Assembly (NCBI GenBank): GCA_964473525.1
Contig: CAYYPK010000060.1
Location: 1-32,382 of the forward strand
From: GCA-2687025 sp964473525
Lineage (GTDB): Bacteria > Poribacteria > WGA-4E > GCA-2687025
Length of the DNA stretch: 32,382 nt
Direction of reading: 5' to 3'
Part shown: piece by piece, positions 15,728-23,882 of the stretch
Numbering within the stretch: the stretch's first letter is position 1
Layout: the number at the start of each line of letters is the position of its first letter
Position numbers and translations under genes: made by a program
The notes under the pieces: generated by a model
Database searches by the model: none
Told to the model about the DNA's origin: nothing
What the model saw: only the letters and a program-made list of their open reading frames with translations

Positions 15728-16552
15728 TTAGGGAAAGCCGCCTGCGTGGCAGTAGACGCGGGCGCCGTGCTCCTCCAGGGCGGCCATCTCGCGCGGCTCG
15801 GGAGCGCGCCAATCTGTGAGCAACGCGCCGTTCTGTCGCAGTTCAGCAGCGCCGTTCGGGGCCATGAGGGCGACGGAGACCGACGGATTCGCCAACGCGT
15901 ACCGGTACCACTCCTGCGCCTTAGGTGGCTCCCACCCTCGCGGGTCGTCGGGTGTAGGCTGCATGAGCGCGCCCCAGCGTAGGCACGTGTACGCCACGAA
16001 GGGGACGGCGAGTCGGTCGGTGGTCGGAAACACGTCGTCTTCGGCGCCACGGTGCGCGGCGTTGTAGCGCAGCATGAGCATGTCCAGCGGCTGGCGGGGC
16101 GCGTCGAGTATGTCCGCCGCCATGCGCCGTTGGTGGCTCGTGAGACCCAGCATGCGTACCTTCCCCGCCTCCCGCGCGCGCTCCATCGCGTCGTACGCGC
16201 CGTCTGGCTCGCGTAGGCGAGCCCACTCACGCCTCGACTCGACGTAGTAGAAAGTCACGATGTCGATCGTGTCTGTGCCGAGAGTCGTCAACGCGCTGTC
16301 CAGGGCCGCCGTCGCCTCGTCCGCCGTGCGGGTGGACATCTGCCACGCGACCACGACCTCATCGCGCCGAGGCCCCATGTCGCGGATCGCCGCGCTCATC
16401 CCATCGTCGTGGCCGCACCAGTTGAGGTAGTTGATTCCAGCGTCGACCGACCAGAGAACGTCGGCTGGCTCAAGGACCGTGTTGCCACGCGTCGCCAGCC
16501 CCAGGCGGCACACATCTGGGAGGTCGGGGTGTAGGCTACTGAGGCGCTGCAC
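15728..16552 (-). CDS. Aldo/keto reductase homologue lacking the catalytic tetrad
   Basis: A 274-residue protein with aldo/keto reductase fold markers: DAGINYL (38-43), RRDEVVVA, ALTTLGTDTIDIV (88-100) and AREAGKVRMLGLTS. Lining these up with the family (and with the intact homologue at 26469), the four catalytic positions are changed: Asp to Asn44, Tyr to Asp49, Lys to Gln72 and His to Tyr103. Hydride transfer to a carbonyl by the usual mechanism is therefore unlikely. It may be a binding or regulatory protein, or have a different chemistry. The GTG start overlaps the nitrilase gene by 17 bases, and GGGAGGAGG lies about nine bases upstream. It is followed by the antiporter. Confidence 0.78.
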   Translation of the reverse strand: MQRLSSLHPDLPDVCRLGLATRGNTVLEPADVLWSVDAGINYLNWCGHDDGMSAAIRDMGPRRDEVVVAWQMSTRTADEATAALDSALTTLGTDTIDIVTFYYVESRREWARLREPDGAYDAMERAREAGKVRMLGLTSHQRRMAADILDAPRQPLDMLMLRYNAAHRGAEDDVFPTTDRLAVPFVAYTCLRWGALMQPTPDDPRGWEPPKAQEWYRYALANPSVSVALMAPNGAAELRQNGALLTDWRAPEPREMAALEEHGARVYCHAGGFP

Positions 16553-17468
16553 GCTTCAGCGCCTCCTCCCGGCGGAGATTCGACCGGGCGAAGTAGTCGC
16601 GACTCGTCTCCAAGGAGAACTCCGCGATGATGTCGTCCACGGACAGGTCGGGATGGTGAGAGTACATCACGAAGCGCGCCTCGGGCGACAGGATGTCGAA
16701 CTCGACCGCGTCGCCGTACTTCGCCTTGATCGCGTCCCACTGGCGGTGGTTCTCGTCGATGTGCATGTCGGCGTAGTCGAGATTCACGCGTCGCGAGATG
16801 ATCGGCTCGTAGGCGTCCGACTGCTCGAGCACGGCGCCGAGCGGATCCACGATGACGCTGCCCTCGCCCGGCGTCGCTGACGCGAAGTAAACGGCGTGGT
16901 CGAACGCCCACAGGCGCGTCTGCAGGCCGCCGCGGTACATGGACGGGAAGCACACCAACTCCGCGCCGCCGCGCGCCAAATCCTCTATGACGTCGTGGAA
17001 GTTCAGGTCGAAGCAGATCGCGAAGCCGACGCGCCCGAAGTCCGTCTCAATCACCGGCGCGGAGACGCCCGGGGTGATGCCGACTGTCAGTTCGCCGACC
17101 GTTGGGTGCATCTTGTCGTAGATGCCGACGACCTCGCCGTCGCGTCCCAGGAGAATCGCGGAGTTGTACGTGCGCCCGGCGTCCTGCCGGACTATGGGGC
17201 AGACGATGTAGCAGGCGTGGCGCCGCGCGCGTTCCGCGAGGCGCTCGGTGGTAGATCCCGGTACAGGTTCGGCCGTGGCGAACCACATTTCGCTGCCGCC
17301 GCCGAGGCCGGTGAACGTCTCGGGGAGTACGATCAGATCGGGCTTGTCCGCCGCGGCGCGGTCGATGCTCGCGACGGCGCGGTCAACGGCGACGCGGGCG
17401 CGGTCCTCCGCTGTGTCTCCCGCGCCGCCGGACATGCTGATGGCTGTGATTCGGGCGTAGCGCGCCAT
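16536..17468 (-). CDS. Carbon-nitrogen hydrolase (nitrilase superfamily amidase)
   Basis: A 310-residue cytoplasmic enzyme with the full Glu-Lys-Cys triad: Glu50 (VLPETF), Lys119 (IYDKMHPT) and Cys152 (GFAICFDLNF). Members hydrolyse amides, carbamoyl groups or nitriles, releasing ammonia or an amine. The C-terminal ~70 residues (after about 240) extend beyond the core, with an acidic-aromatic region, and do not suggest a substrate. GGAG lies six bases before the ATG. The gene is 15 bases after the BNR propeller gene and overlaps the degenerate aldo/keto reductase gene, so all three are likely one transcript. N-carbamoyl amino acid amidohydrolase or omega-amidase activity are both possible. 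Confidence 0.9.
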   Translation of the reverse strand: MARYARITAISMSGGAGDTAEDRARVAVDRAVASIDRAAADKPDLIVLPETFTGLGGGSEMWFATAEPVPGSTTERLAERARRHACYIVCPIVRQDAGRTYNSAILLGRDGEVVGIYDKMHPTVGELTVGITPGVSAPVIETDFGRVGFAICFDLNFHDVIEDLARGGAELVCFPSMYRGGLQTRLWAFDHAVYFASATPGEGSVIVDPLGAVLEQSDAYEPIISRRVNLDYADMHIDENHRQWDAIKAKYGDAVEFDILSPEARFVMYSHHPDLSVDDIIAEFSLETSRDYFARSNLRREEALKRAAPQ

Positions 17469-17483
17469 CCCCTGCTCCGGGTG

Positions 17484-18440
17484 CTAACCCACGCAGACGA
17501 GCCCGCGGATCTCGCCGAACTCCCAGGCGAGCTTGCCCCAGTTCTCACCGCCGTCCGTGCTGCGGAACACCTGACCGAGGACCGTGGACGCGAGCATCCA
17601 CTCGTCCCCGCGTGCGAACTGCCAGAAAGAGCTGTTGGTGTCGCCGTTGACGTCCACGCGCTCCCAGCTCTCTCCTCGGTTGCGTGTGCGATAGATGGAT
17701 CCGGTATTCCCGGGAGGGCCGCTGCCGTTGCTCACGTAAAGCACTCTGGGAGCGGTCGGTGAAAACGCCATGCCTCGGCAGTATGTGTGACGGAAGTGGT
17801 CGGCGATGTGGAGCGGCTCCCAAGTGTCGCCGTCGTCGTCACTGCGGAAGATCTCGTAGTTGGAACTGAGGAAGAGCGTACCGCCAGGCCCGCGCTTGAT
17901 GTCGTGCACGTCCACATCGTCGAGACCAATGCGATGCCACGTGCGGCCGCCGTCGTTGGATCGGCGCGGCCCGTCCGCCTCCACGCCCGCATAGATCGTG
18001 TCGCGCTTCTCTGGATGCATCAGGATCGTCGTGATGCGCGTCTTCATGGCTCCGTCGAAGCAGCTCTGCGCGATGGCGTCGCCCTCGCTCTCCGGCTCGC
18101 CTTCAGACCACGTCTGCCCACCGTCCTCGGACATGTAGAGGCCGCCGGGGCACGTTCCGGCTACGACGAGCTCGCGGTCCTGGCGGGAGACGCCGATACT
18201 CCAGATCTCCTGGCCCACGAGTTCGCTGCCTGCGAGCTCCCAATTGCCTCCGCTGTCGGTCGACTTGTATACGCCGCTGTCCGACCCCGCGTAAACCGTC
18301 TCGCCGTGTCCGGGTTGGGTGGTGAGCGCGCGGATGTCGCTCTCCGCCCACATACCCTTGGTGCGTATGCGGAAGCTGGTTCCGCCATCGTCGCTACGCC
18401 ATACGCTCTGACCTACGGCTCCAACATGGATCACGGGCAT
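17484..18440 (-). CDS. Seven-bladed BNR/Asp-box beta-propeller protein
   Basis: A 318-residue protein made almost wholly of Asp-box repeats (S-x-D-x-G-x-x-W). Boxes start at residues 16 (SDDGGTSF), 60 (STDSGGNW), 104 (SEDGGQTW), 161 (SNDGGRTW), 200 (SDDDGDTW), 252 (TRNRGESW, degenerate) and 294 (STDGGENW). Seven boxes fit a seven-bladed propeller of the sortilin/photosystem-stability-factor kind rather than a six-bladed sialidase. No signal peptide or membrane segment is visible, so it is probably cytoplasmic. No sialidase Arg triad can be assigned. GGGAGGAG lies eight bases before the ATG. It heads the operon with the nitrilase, aldo/keto reductase homologue and antiporter; its ligand is unknown. 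Confidence 0.8.
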   Translation of the reverse strand: MPVIHVGAVGQSVWRSDDGGTSFRIRTKGMWAESDIRALTTQPGHGETVYAGSDSGVYKSTDSGGNWELAGSELVGQEIWSIGVSRQDRELVVAGTCPGGLYMSEDGGQTWSEGEPESEGDAIAQSCFDGAMKTRITTILMHPEKRDTIYAGVEADGPRRSNDGGRTWHRIGLDDVDVHDIKRGPGGTLFLSSNYEIFRSDDDGDTWEPLHIADHFRHTYCRGMAFSPTAPRVLYVSNGSGPPGNTGSIYRTRNRGESWERVDVNGDTNSSFWQFARGDEWMLASTVLGQVFRSTDGGENWGKLAWEFGEIRGLVCVG

Positions 18441-18482
18441 CGGTGCGTTCTCCTCCCGAGGGCTGGTGTCGCGCTACTGAGC

Positions 18483-18512
18483 ACAGTACCGCCGCAACGC
18501 CTACGATGTAAA
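18483..18512 (-). promoter_or_regulatory. Possible promoter of the BNR-nitrilase operon
   Basis: On the minus strand, TTTACA (18512-18507), an 18-base spacer and TACTGT (18488-18483). The -35 box is good, the -10 box weak. It lies in the 106-base gap after nuoB and points to the propeller gene. Confidence 0.28.
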
Positions 18513-18546
18513 GGCAAGTGAGGAATGCGCGTGGCTACTCGTCCTA

Positions 18547-19089
18547 TCAACGCAGCGCGGCCGTGGACGACAGTGGCGGCACGTTGTGCGTCTTGTCGAC
18601 GTACATCGGCTCGACGCGCGCCGACCGAGGCTCGCGCCCATCCTGGATCAACTGCTGCACGTAGCGAACCGCGTCGATGAGATCCTCGGGCCGCGGCGGA
18701 CAGCCGGGGATGTACACGTCTACCGGCAAGAACTGGTCGACGCCTTGCACGAGGGTGTAGGTATCGAAAACCCCGCCCGTGGACGCGCAGGCGCCCATGG
18801 AGATGACCCATTTGGGCTGCGGCATCTGGTCGTAGATGCGCTTCAGCACGGGCATCATCTTGATGGAGATGCGACCGGAGACGATGAGAAGATCGCACTG
18901 CCGGGGCGTGAAGCGGATGGCCTCCGAGCCGAAGCGCGCCATGTCGTATTTCGTGGCGAGGGTCGCCATCATCTCGATGGCGCAACACGCCGTGCCAAAG
19001 GGCATCGGCCACAGCGAGTTGCTGCGGCTCCAGTTGATGAAGGCGTCCACCTTCGTCGTGAGGAAGTCGAGGTTGCCGGATTTGGGCAT
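18547..19089 (-). CDS. nuoB: NADH-quinone oxidoreductase subunit B
   Basis: A 180-residue protein of usual length. All four ligands of cluster N2 are present: Cys35-Cys36 (GTACCAIEMM), Cys101 (MGACASTGG) and Cys130 (IPGCPPRPE). RFTPRQCDLLIVSGRISIKMMP is typical of subunit B. In complex I it passes electrons from the peripheral arm to quinone at the membrane interface. It is odd that no other nuo gene flanks it: downstream is the propeller gene, upstream a repeat and glcE. Complex I genes are usually in one operon, commonly with nuoA before and nuoC after. A homologous small subunit of a hydrogenase is possible but fits the sequence less well. Confidence 0.93.
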   Translation of the reverse strand: MPKSGNLDFLTTKVDAFINWSRSNSLWPMPFGTACCAIEMMATLATKYDMARFGSEAIRFTPRQCDLLIVSGRISIKMMPVLKRIYDQMPQPKWVISMGACASTGGVFDTYTLVQGVDQFLPVDVYIPGCPPRPEDLIDAVRYVQQLIQDGREPRSARVEPMYVDKTHNVPPLSSTAALR

Positions 19090-19161
19090 CCTACGCGAGG
19101 CCTCCCATTGTGGCCGTTGTCAGTTCCCGGGGCGCCGCCAATCGCTCGACACGCAAGACCC

Positions 19162-19216
19162 GGTGGCGCCCCTCCGACCCCATCCTAACCTTCCCCTGCG
19201 AGGGGAAGGGACTTCG
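19162..19216 (+). repeat. Dispersed hairpin repeat, copy B
   Basis: The best-preserved copy: GGTGGCGCC, CTCCGACCCCATCCTAA, then a perfect 8-bp stem CCTTCCCC/GGGGAAGG (19189-19196 with 19202-19209) around TGCGA, ending GGGACTTCG. It lies between the end of glcE and the start of nuoB, both on the minus strand. Confidence 0.78.
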
Positions 19217-19262
19217 TGGGGTCTCGCGGATCGTCTCTGAGTATCACCTACGCCGCCGTGCA

Positions 19263-20591
19263 CTAGCCGTCCAACCCTCGGATGAAGCGGCCACGGTTCA
19301 GCGTGCCCGTGGGGTCCAATCGCCGCTTCAGTTGTCGCATCAGTTCGAGGGGCGCGTCGGGCGGCCCCCACACGTCCACCTGCCGCCGCACGTCCACCGG
19401 CGCGGACTCAATCACCGCGCTCGATCCTACCTTGGCTGTCTCCCGCCGCACGCGCCCAAGAACATCGGCGATAGTCGACGGCGAGGGACACGACAGGATC
19501 GCGTAGACGACGCCACTTGTGTAGTGGCAGAGCCATTGTACGTCCACCCCGCGCGTGTCGGCAAGATTGCTGACGGCTCGCATGGCGGGCAGCACCGCGG
19601 TGATGATACCCGTGATACGGACGACCGCCTTGCCCTGCTCTGCCGCGTCTCGCAGCGCCTCGGCGAACATGCTTCGCCAGACGTCGTCCGAGTCCTCGGC
19701 GCGCACTTCTGTCGCGCCACCGGAGTCGAGTGTCTTGCGGACGTAGTCGGTCTGGTACTTCGCCTGTTCGGCGGAGCCCCCAAAACCGACGACGACCGCC
19801 GGCGCAAACTCAGCCGTTCCCTCGGCTGCCCACAGCGGGTCGGCCAGGTCGAGGAGCTCTACGAACCGCGGCTCCACCGGGGCTGCGACGACGCGCGAGG
19901 CCAACTCTCCGACCGCGATCCAGTCGCCGGCCACGCCTATGACTACGGATGTGCTGTCAGGCGCCGGGTGCAGGCGGAACGACGCGTCCACAACCACGCC
20001 AAGCGTGCCCATCGAGCCCACGTACAGCCGGGTCGTGTCGTAGCCAGCGACGTTCTTCACGACTCGGCCGCCGCACTTGATGATGGAGCCGTCGGACAGC
20101 GCCACTCGCGTACCGAGGCACAGGTCGCGCGGCGTTCCGTAGACGTGCCGTAGCGGCCCGCTGCCGTTCGTGGCGACGAGCCCGCCGATCGTGGCCGAGG
20201 GGTTGGGAGGGTCGAGAGCCAACACCTGACCCTCGGCGCCGGTCTCCTCCTGAACAGCAACCAACGACTTGCCCGCTTGCCAGATCGCGGTAAGGTCGCG
20301 CGGCTCATAGTCGATGGTCTGATCCAGCTTGGCCGTCGATAGCAGCACGATGTCGTCATAGGGGAGATTCCCCAACGCGAGAGAGCCTCCGGAGCCCGTG
20401 GGCACGACGACGATGTCGTTCTCGACCGCGACGCGCAGGGCATCGCACACCTGCTCGACGTTGGCTGGCGTCACGCGGACGACGGCTTCGGCGACTCCCA
20501 GGGCCGGCGCACCGTTGGCGTCCACGGCCACGGCGTCTTCCCCCAACGCCGATGCGAAGAGCGGCTCTAAGCGGTCAGAGAGCTCACCCAT
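19263..20591 (-). CDS. glcE: Glycolate oxidase FAD-binding subunit
   Basis: 442 residues from ATG 20591, which overlaps the glcD stop by eight bases (ATGGGTGA), a coupling arrangement. The PCMH-type FAD-binding fold shows VPTGSGGSLALG, then SATIGGLVATNGSGP and KCGGRVVKNVAGYD, the latter characteristic of GlcE. The C-terminus RLDPTGTLNRGRF matches the family end. GlcE is the second flavin-type subunit of the membrane-associated glycolate oxidase and works with GlcD and the iron-sulfur subunit GlcF. GlcF is not next to it: a repeat and nuoB follow. The longer upstream reading would lie inside glcD and is rejected. Confidence 0.9.
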   Translation of the reverse strand: MGELSDRLEPLFASALGEDAVAVDANGAPALGVAEAVVRVTPANVEQVCDALRVAVENDIVVVPTGSGGSLALGNLPYDDIVLLSTAKLDQTIDYEPRDLTAIWQAGKSLVAVQEETGAEGQVLALDPPNPSATIGGLVATNGSGPLRHVYGTPRDLCLGTRVALSDGSIIKCGGRVVKNVAGYDTTRLYVGSMGTLGVVVDASFRLHPAPDSTSVVIGVAGDWIAVGELASRVVAAPVEPRFVELLDLADPLWAAEGTAEFAPAVVVGFGGSAEQAKYQTDYVRKTLDSGGATEVRAEDSDDVWRSMFAEALRDAAEQGKAVVRITGIITAVLPAMRAVSNLADTRGVDVQWLCHYTSGVVYAILSCPSPSTIADVLGRVRRETAKVGSSAVIESAPVDVRRQVDVWGPPDAPLELMRQLKRRLDPTGTLNRGRFIRGLDG

Positions 20592-22017
20592 CGACGGCCG
20601 CCTTCCCGACTTCTGGGAAGATCTTGCCGGGGTTGCAGAGGCCAGTCGGGTCGAAGAGGGAGCGGACATCTCGCATGATGCGCAGATCGGCGGGCGTGAA
20701 TAGCAGTTCCATGAACTGCAGCTTCTCGATACCGATCCCGTGCTCGCCGGTGATCGTGCCGCCAACCTCGACGCACTTCGTGAGAATCTCGCCGCTGGCA
20801 GCCATCACGCGCGCGGTCTGCTCGTCGTCGGACTCGTCGAACAGCAGTATCGGGTGTATGTTGCCGTCGCCGGCGTGGAACACGTTCGCGATGCGGATGT
20901 CGTGCTTCTCGCTTACCTCTGCGACGGTTCGCAGGACCTCGGGGAGCCGCGTGCGCGGCACGACGCCGTCCTGCGTCAGGTAGCTCTTGGAGATGCGCCC
21001 TAACGCTCCGAACGCCTGCTTGCGCGACTTCCACAGGAGCGTGCGCTCCTCCTCGGTCGCGGCGACCTGCACGTCCGCGGCGTTGTTGGCGTTGCAGATG
21101 GCGACGATGGCTTCCGACTGCGCCTCCATCCCCGCCTCGACGCCGTCCAGCTCGACGATGAGCACCGCCTGCGCGTCCTCGGGGAAACCGAAGTGGAACG
21201 CAGCCTCGACCGCGTCGATTATAAGGCGGTCCATGACTTCTAGCGACGAGGGAATCATGCCCGCGCCGATGATCTCGGATACGGCCGTGGACGCGTCGTC
21301 CATGGACCCGAAGACCGCGAGCATCGTCTTGTACGCCGGCGGGTTGGGCGTGAGTTTGACGATGATCTTCGTCGCGATCCCGAGTGTGCCCTCCGACCCG
21401 ATCACGAGTCCGCGGATGTCATAGCCGACGCCATCGCCCGCCTTGCTGCCGAGTTGGATTATCTCGCCGCTGGGCAAGACCCACTCCATGCCGGTGATGT
21501 GGTTCACCGTGACGCCGTATTTGAGCGTGTGCGGGCCGCCGGAATTCTCCGCGACGTTGCCACCGATGGTGCACGCCTTCTGGCTGGAGGGGTCGGGCGC
21601 GTAGTGGTATCCGTGGGGTGTCGCGGCGTCGGTGATCCAGAGGTTCACGACGCCCGGCTCGACGACGGCGCGTTGATTCTCGATGTCGATTTCGAGAATG
21701 CGATTCATGCGGTTGAGGCCGATGATGATGCCGCCAGCCAGCGCCATCGCGCCGCCGCTCAGTCCTGTCCCGGCGCCACGCGCGGTGAAGGGCGCGCCGA
21801 CCCGGTTAGCGTACTTGACGACCTCGGCGACCTGCTGCGTCGTCTCGGGCAGCACGACTACGTGCGGCGTCGCCTTGAAGAGCGTGGCGCCGTCGCACTC
21901 GTACGTCATGAGCGAGCCGTCGTCGGTGAGGACGTAGTCGGCGCCCACGATGGGCGTCAGGTCCGCCGCGAGTTGGGCGGTCGAGAGGTCTGCTCTCGGG
22001 ACGTCTGCGGTGTGCAC
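20584..22017 (-). CDS. glcD: Glycolate oxidase catalytic subunit (FAD-linked oxidase)
   Basis: A 477-residue protein, GTG start, with GAGGAG six bases upstream. The FAD/PCMH domain shows ARGAGTGLSGGAMAL, PDPSSQKACTIGGNVAENSGGPHTLKYG and GSEGTLGIATKI. The C-terminal FAD-oxidase domain has FHAGDGNIHP, GEHGIGIEKLQFM and FDPTGLCNPGKIFPE. GlcD oxidises glycolate, and D-lactate in some members, passing electrons to the respiratory chain through GlcF. It forms a tight pair with glcE under its own promoter. D-lactate or another D-2-hydroxy acid dehydrogenase is the main alternative, but pairing with GlcE favours glycolate. Confidence 0.92.
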   Translation of the reverse strand: MHTADVPRADLSTAQLAADLTPIVGADYVLTDDGSLMTYECDGATLFKATPHVVVLPETTQQVAEVVKYANRVGAPFTARGAGTGLSGGAMALAGGIIIGLNRMNRILEIDIENQRAVVEPGVVNLWITDAATPHGYHYAPDPSSQKACTIGGNVAENSGGPHTLKYGVTVNHITGMEWVLPSGEIIQLGSKAGDGVGYDIRGLVIGSEGTLGIATKIIVKLTPNPPAYKTMLAVFGSMDDASTAVSEIIGAGMIPSSLEVMDRLIIDAVEAAFHFGFPEDAQAVLIVELDGVEAGMEAQSEAIVAICNANNAADVQVAATEEERTLLWKSRKQAFGALGRISKSYLTQDGVVPRTRLPEVLRTVAEVSEKHDIRIANVFHAGDGNIHPILLFDESDDEQTARVMAASGEILTKCVEVGGTITGEHGIGIEKLQFMELLFTPADLRIMRDVRSLFDPTGLCNPGKIFPEVGKAAVDG

Positions 22018-22064
22018 GGGTCGCTCCTCGGAGCCTCGCGCGCTGCCTCGCCGCGCGGTCGGCC

Positions 22065-22093
22065 ATGATAAGGCCGGCGCCGCGACGTGTCAC
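22065..22093 (-). promoter_or_regulatory. Sigma70-type promoter of glcDE
   Basis: On the minus strand, GTGACA (22093-22088), a 17-base spacer and TATCAT (22070-22065): five of six matches in each box at ideal spacing. It lies in the 96-base gap between mrp and glcD, giving a leader of about 40 bases. Confidence 0.55.
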
Positions 22094-22113
22094 CGACGCC
22101 GAATCGCGCCGCG

Positions 22114-23247
22114 TCAGTTGCTCTCGATGACCGGGCCGGGGGCCGCCGACAGATTCTGCACCGAGACAATCTTCGCGACCTCTCGACTCGCGGCTACAAA
22201 CGCCTCGCGTTGGGGCGATGAGCTCAGGCTCGACGCCGCGGGCACGCCAGCGTCGCCACCCTCGCAAATAGTCATATCGATGGGGATCTCACCGATGAGC
22301 GGAACGCTCAGCTTCTCCGCGGCGGCTCGCCCGCCACCCGCGCGGAAGATGTCGTACCGCTTGCCGGTGTCCGGCGCGATGAAGTAGCTCATGTTCTCGA
22401 CGATGCCGAGTATGGGGGTGCTCGTCTTTTCGAAGAGCGTGACCGCCTTGCGCGCGTCCTCCAGCGCCACTTCCTGCGGCGTCGTCACGATGACCGCGCC
22501 GGTCAGTGGAATGCTCTGCGTGAGCGTCAGATGCGCGTCTCCCGTGCCGGGAGGCATGTCCACGACGAGGTAGTCCAACTCGCCCCACGCGGTGTCCGCG
22601 AGGAAGTTACGCAGCGCGCTGTGCACCATGGGCCCGCGCCACACCATCGCGGTGTCCTTGTCAGGCAGTAGGAACCCGATGGACATGAGCTTCACGCCGC
22701 AGCTCTCGAGGGGCAGCATCTTGCGGTCTGGCGACACTTCGGGCTGCTCGTCCACGCCCAGCATGATGGGGATGGATGGTCCGTAGATGTCGGCGTCGAG
22801 CAGTCCAACGGAGGCGCCCTCCTCGGCCAGGGCTACCGCCAGGTTGACGGCGACGGTGGACTTGCCGACGCCTCCCTTGCCGCTGGCGACGGCGATCGTA
22901 TTCCGCACGCCCGGGAGCATCTCCTGCGCACCGAGCTTCTGGTCGCGGGCGGTGTCCGCGCCCATGGTGATCTCGACCTTCTCGACGCCCTCGACCGCCT
23001 TCACGGCGGCTTCACAGTCCGCCTGGATCTGCTCGCGCATCGGGCACGCGGGCGTCGTGAGTTGCACGGTGAACCGCGCGGTCGATCCCTCGACCTCAAC
23101 GTCCTTGATCATGTTGAGGGACACGAGATCGCGGTGCAGGTCTGGATCGTCGACGGTGCTTAGCGCCTTCAGGATGGCGGCCTCGGTCACGCCGGACCCG
23201 TCGGCCTTGGCGGCGTCTTGCTTGGGCTTACGCTGAAAGATCGGCAT
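22114..23247 (-). CDS. mrp: Mrp/NBP35-type iron-sulfur cluster carrier ATPase
   Basis: A 377-residue protein. The N-terminal MIP18/DUF59 domain (about 20-98) has the TTPACPM segment with Cys68. The P-loop domain has a deviant Walker A, GKGGVGKS (123-130), then LLDADIYGPSIP, VDMPPGTGDAHL and TTPQEVALEDARKA. The family assembles or carries Fe-S clusters to target enzymes with ATP use. The CxxC found in many members after ENMSYF is replaced by APDT (ENMSYFIAPDTGKRYDIF). That version also occurs widely, so it does not argue against function. It lies 133 bases after an IscA-type gene and before glcDE. GGGGAG sits unusually close (three bases) to the ATG. Confidence 0.93.
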   Translation of the reverse strand: MPIFQRKPKQDAAKADGSGVTEAAILKALSTVDDPDLHRDLVSLNMIKDVEVEGSTARFTVQLTTPACPMREQIQADCEAAVKAVEGVEKVEITMGADTARDQKLGAQEMLPGVRNTIAVASGKGGVGKSTVAVNLAVALAEEGASVGLLDADIYGPSIPIMLGVDEQPEVSPDRKMLPLESCGVKLMSIGFLLPDKDTAMVWRGPMVHSALRNFLADTAWGELDYLVVDMPPGTGDAHLTLTQSIPLTGAVIVTTPQEVALEDARKAVTLFEKTSTPILGIVENMSYFIAPDTGKRYDIFRAGGGRAAAEKLSVPLIGEIPIDMTICEGGDAGVPAASSLSSSPQREAFVAASREVAKIVSVQNLSAAPGPVIESN

Positions 23248-23380
23248 CGGCTCCCCACAGGATATCGTCTGCTGAACGCGCTGGGCGAAGACTCACCGAG
23301 CCGCCCGCGCATAGAGAAGGGCGACACGCCAACTCGGCGGCCGCCCCCTGAAACTGTCCAATGCTCGTCACGCTCGTGGT

Positions 23381-23701
23381 CTAGACGGCAAACGAGTTGC
23401 CGCAGCCGCACTGCGACCGCACGTTGGGGTTGTCGATCTTGAAGCCGGCGCCCATCAGGCCCTCGACGTAATCGACCGTGCTACCGGCGAGATAGAGCGC
23501 GCTCTTCAGGTCGACGAAGACGCTGAGCCCGTTCTTCTCGATAACCTTGTCGTCGTCGCGCGGCTCGTCAAAGCCTAGGCGATACTGCATGCCACTGCAT
23601 CCGCCGCCCACTACCTGCACGCGCAGGCCGTAGCCGTCATAGCCTTCGGCGTCGATAAGCTCGGAGACCTTCGTCGCTGCGTGGTCTGTTACCTGGATCA
23701 T
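23381..23701 (-). CDS. A-type iron-sulfur cluster carrier (IscA/ErpA/HesB family)
   Basis: 106 residues from ATG 23701, the usual length. The three cluster-binding cysteines are Cys35 (GGGCSGMQY) and Cys98/Cys100 (SQCGCGNSF at the C-terminus). The middle SVFVDLKSALYLAGSTVDYVEGLMGAGFKIDNPN is the normal family core. It delivers Fe-S clusters to apo-enzymes. A longer upstream in-frame reading has no homology; GGAGG lies about eleven bases before the chosen ATG. With mrp downstream it forms a small Fe-S maturation unit, apt beside complex I and glycolate oxidase genes. Assignment among IscA, SufA and ErpA is not possible. Confidence 0.92.
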   Translation of the reverse strand: MIQVTDHAATKVSELIDAEGYDGYGLRVQVVGGGCSGMQYRLGFDEPRDDDKVIEKNGLSVFVDLKSALYLAGSTVDYVEGLMGAGFKIDNPNVRSQCGCGNSFAV

Positions 23702-23746
23702 GGAAACGGCGCCCTCCGTGCCTTCGCGTTGACCTCGGTTACTACG

Positions 23747-23779
23747 TCTATATTGGGCCGGCAAACCGCGACCTGTCAA
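23747..23779 (-). promoter_or_regulatory. Possible promoter of the IscA-type gene
   Basis: On the minus strand, a perfect TTGACA (23779-23774) precedes the only AT-rich patch of this 181-base divergent gap, CAATATAGA. The spacing to TATAGA is 21 bases, longer than ideal, so this is a candidate only. No convincing box pair was found for the plus-strand hydrolase. Confidence 0.32.
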
Positions 23780-23882
23780 GGGTATCGCCTGCGATGGCCA
23801 CGGTTCCCGCTTGTGTCCATCGGCTTCGTGAGATACGGTCGCGACGCGCGACGACGACTGGGAAACGACCAGCGGGGGAGCC

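Noticed and set aside
22330..22400. Missing CxxC in Mrp (APDT in place of CPxC) as a sign of lost function
   Set aside because: The same form, ENMSYF followed by APDTG, is common in otherwise functional bacterial Mrp proteins.
23363..23377. Direct repeat GCTCGT-CAC-GCTCGT after the IscA-type gene
   Set aside because: Too short and isolated to be a regulatory or recombination site with any confidence.
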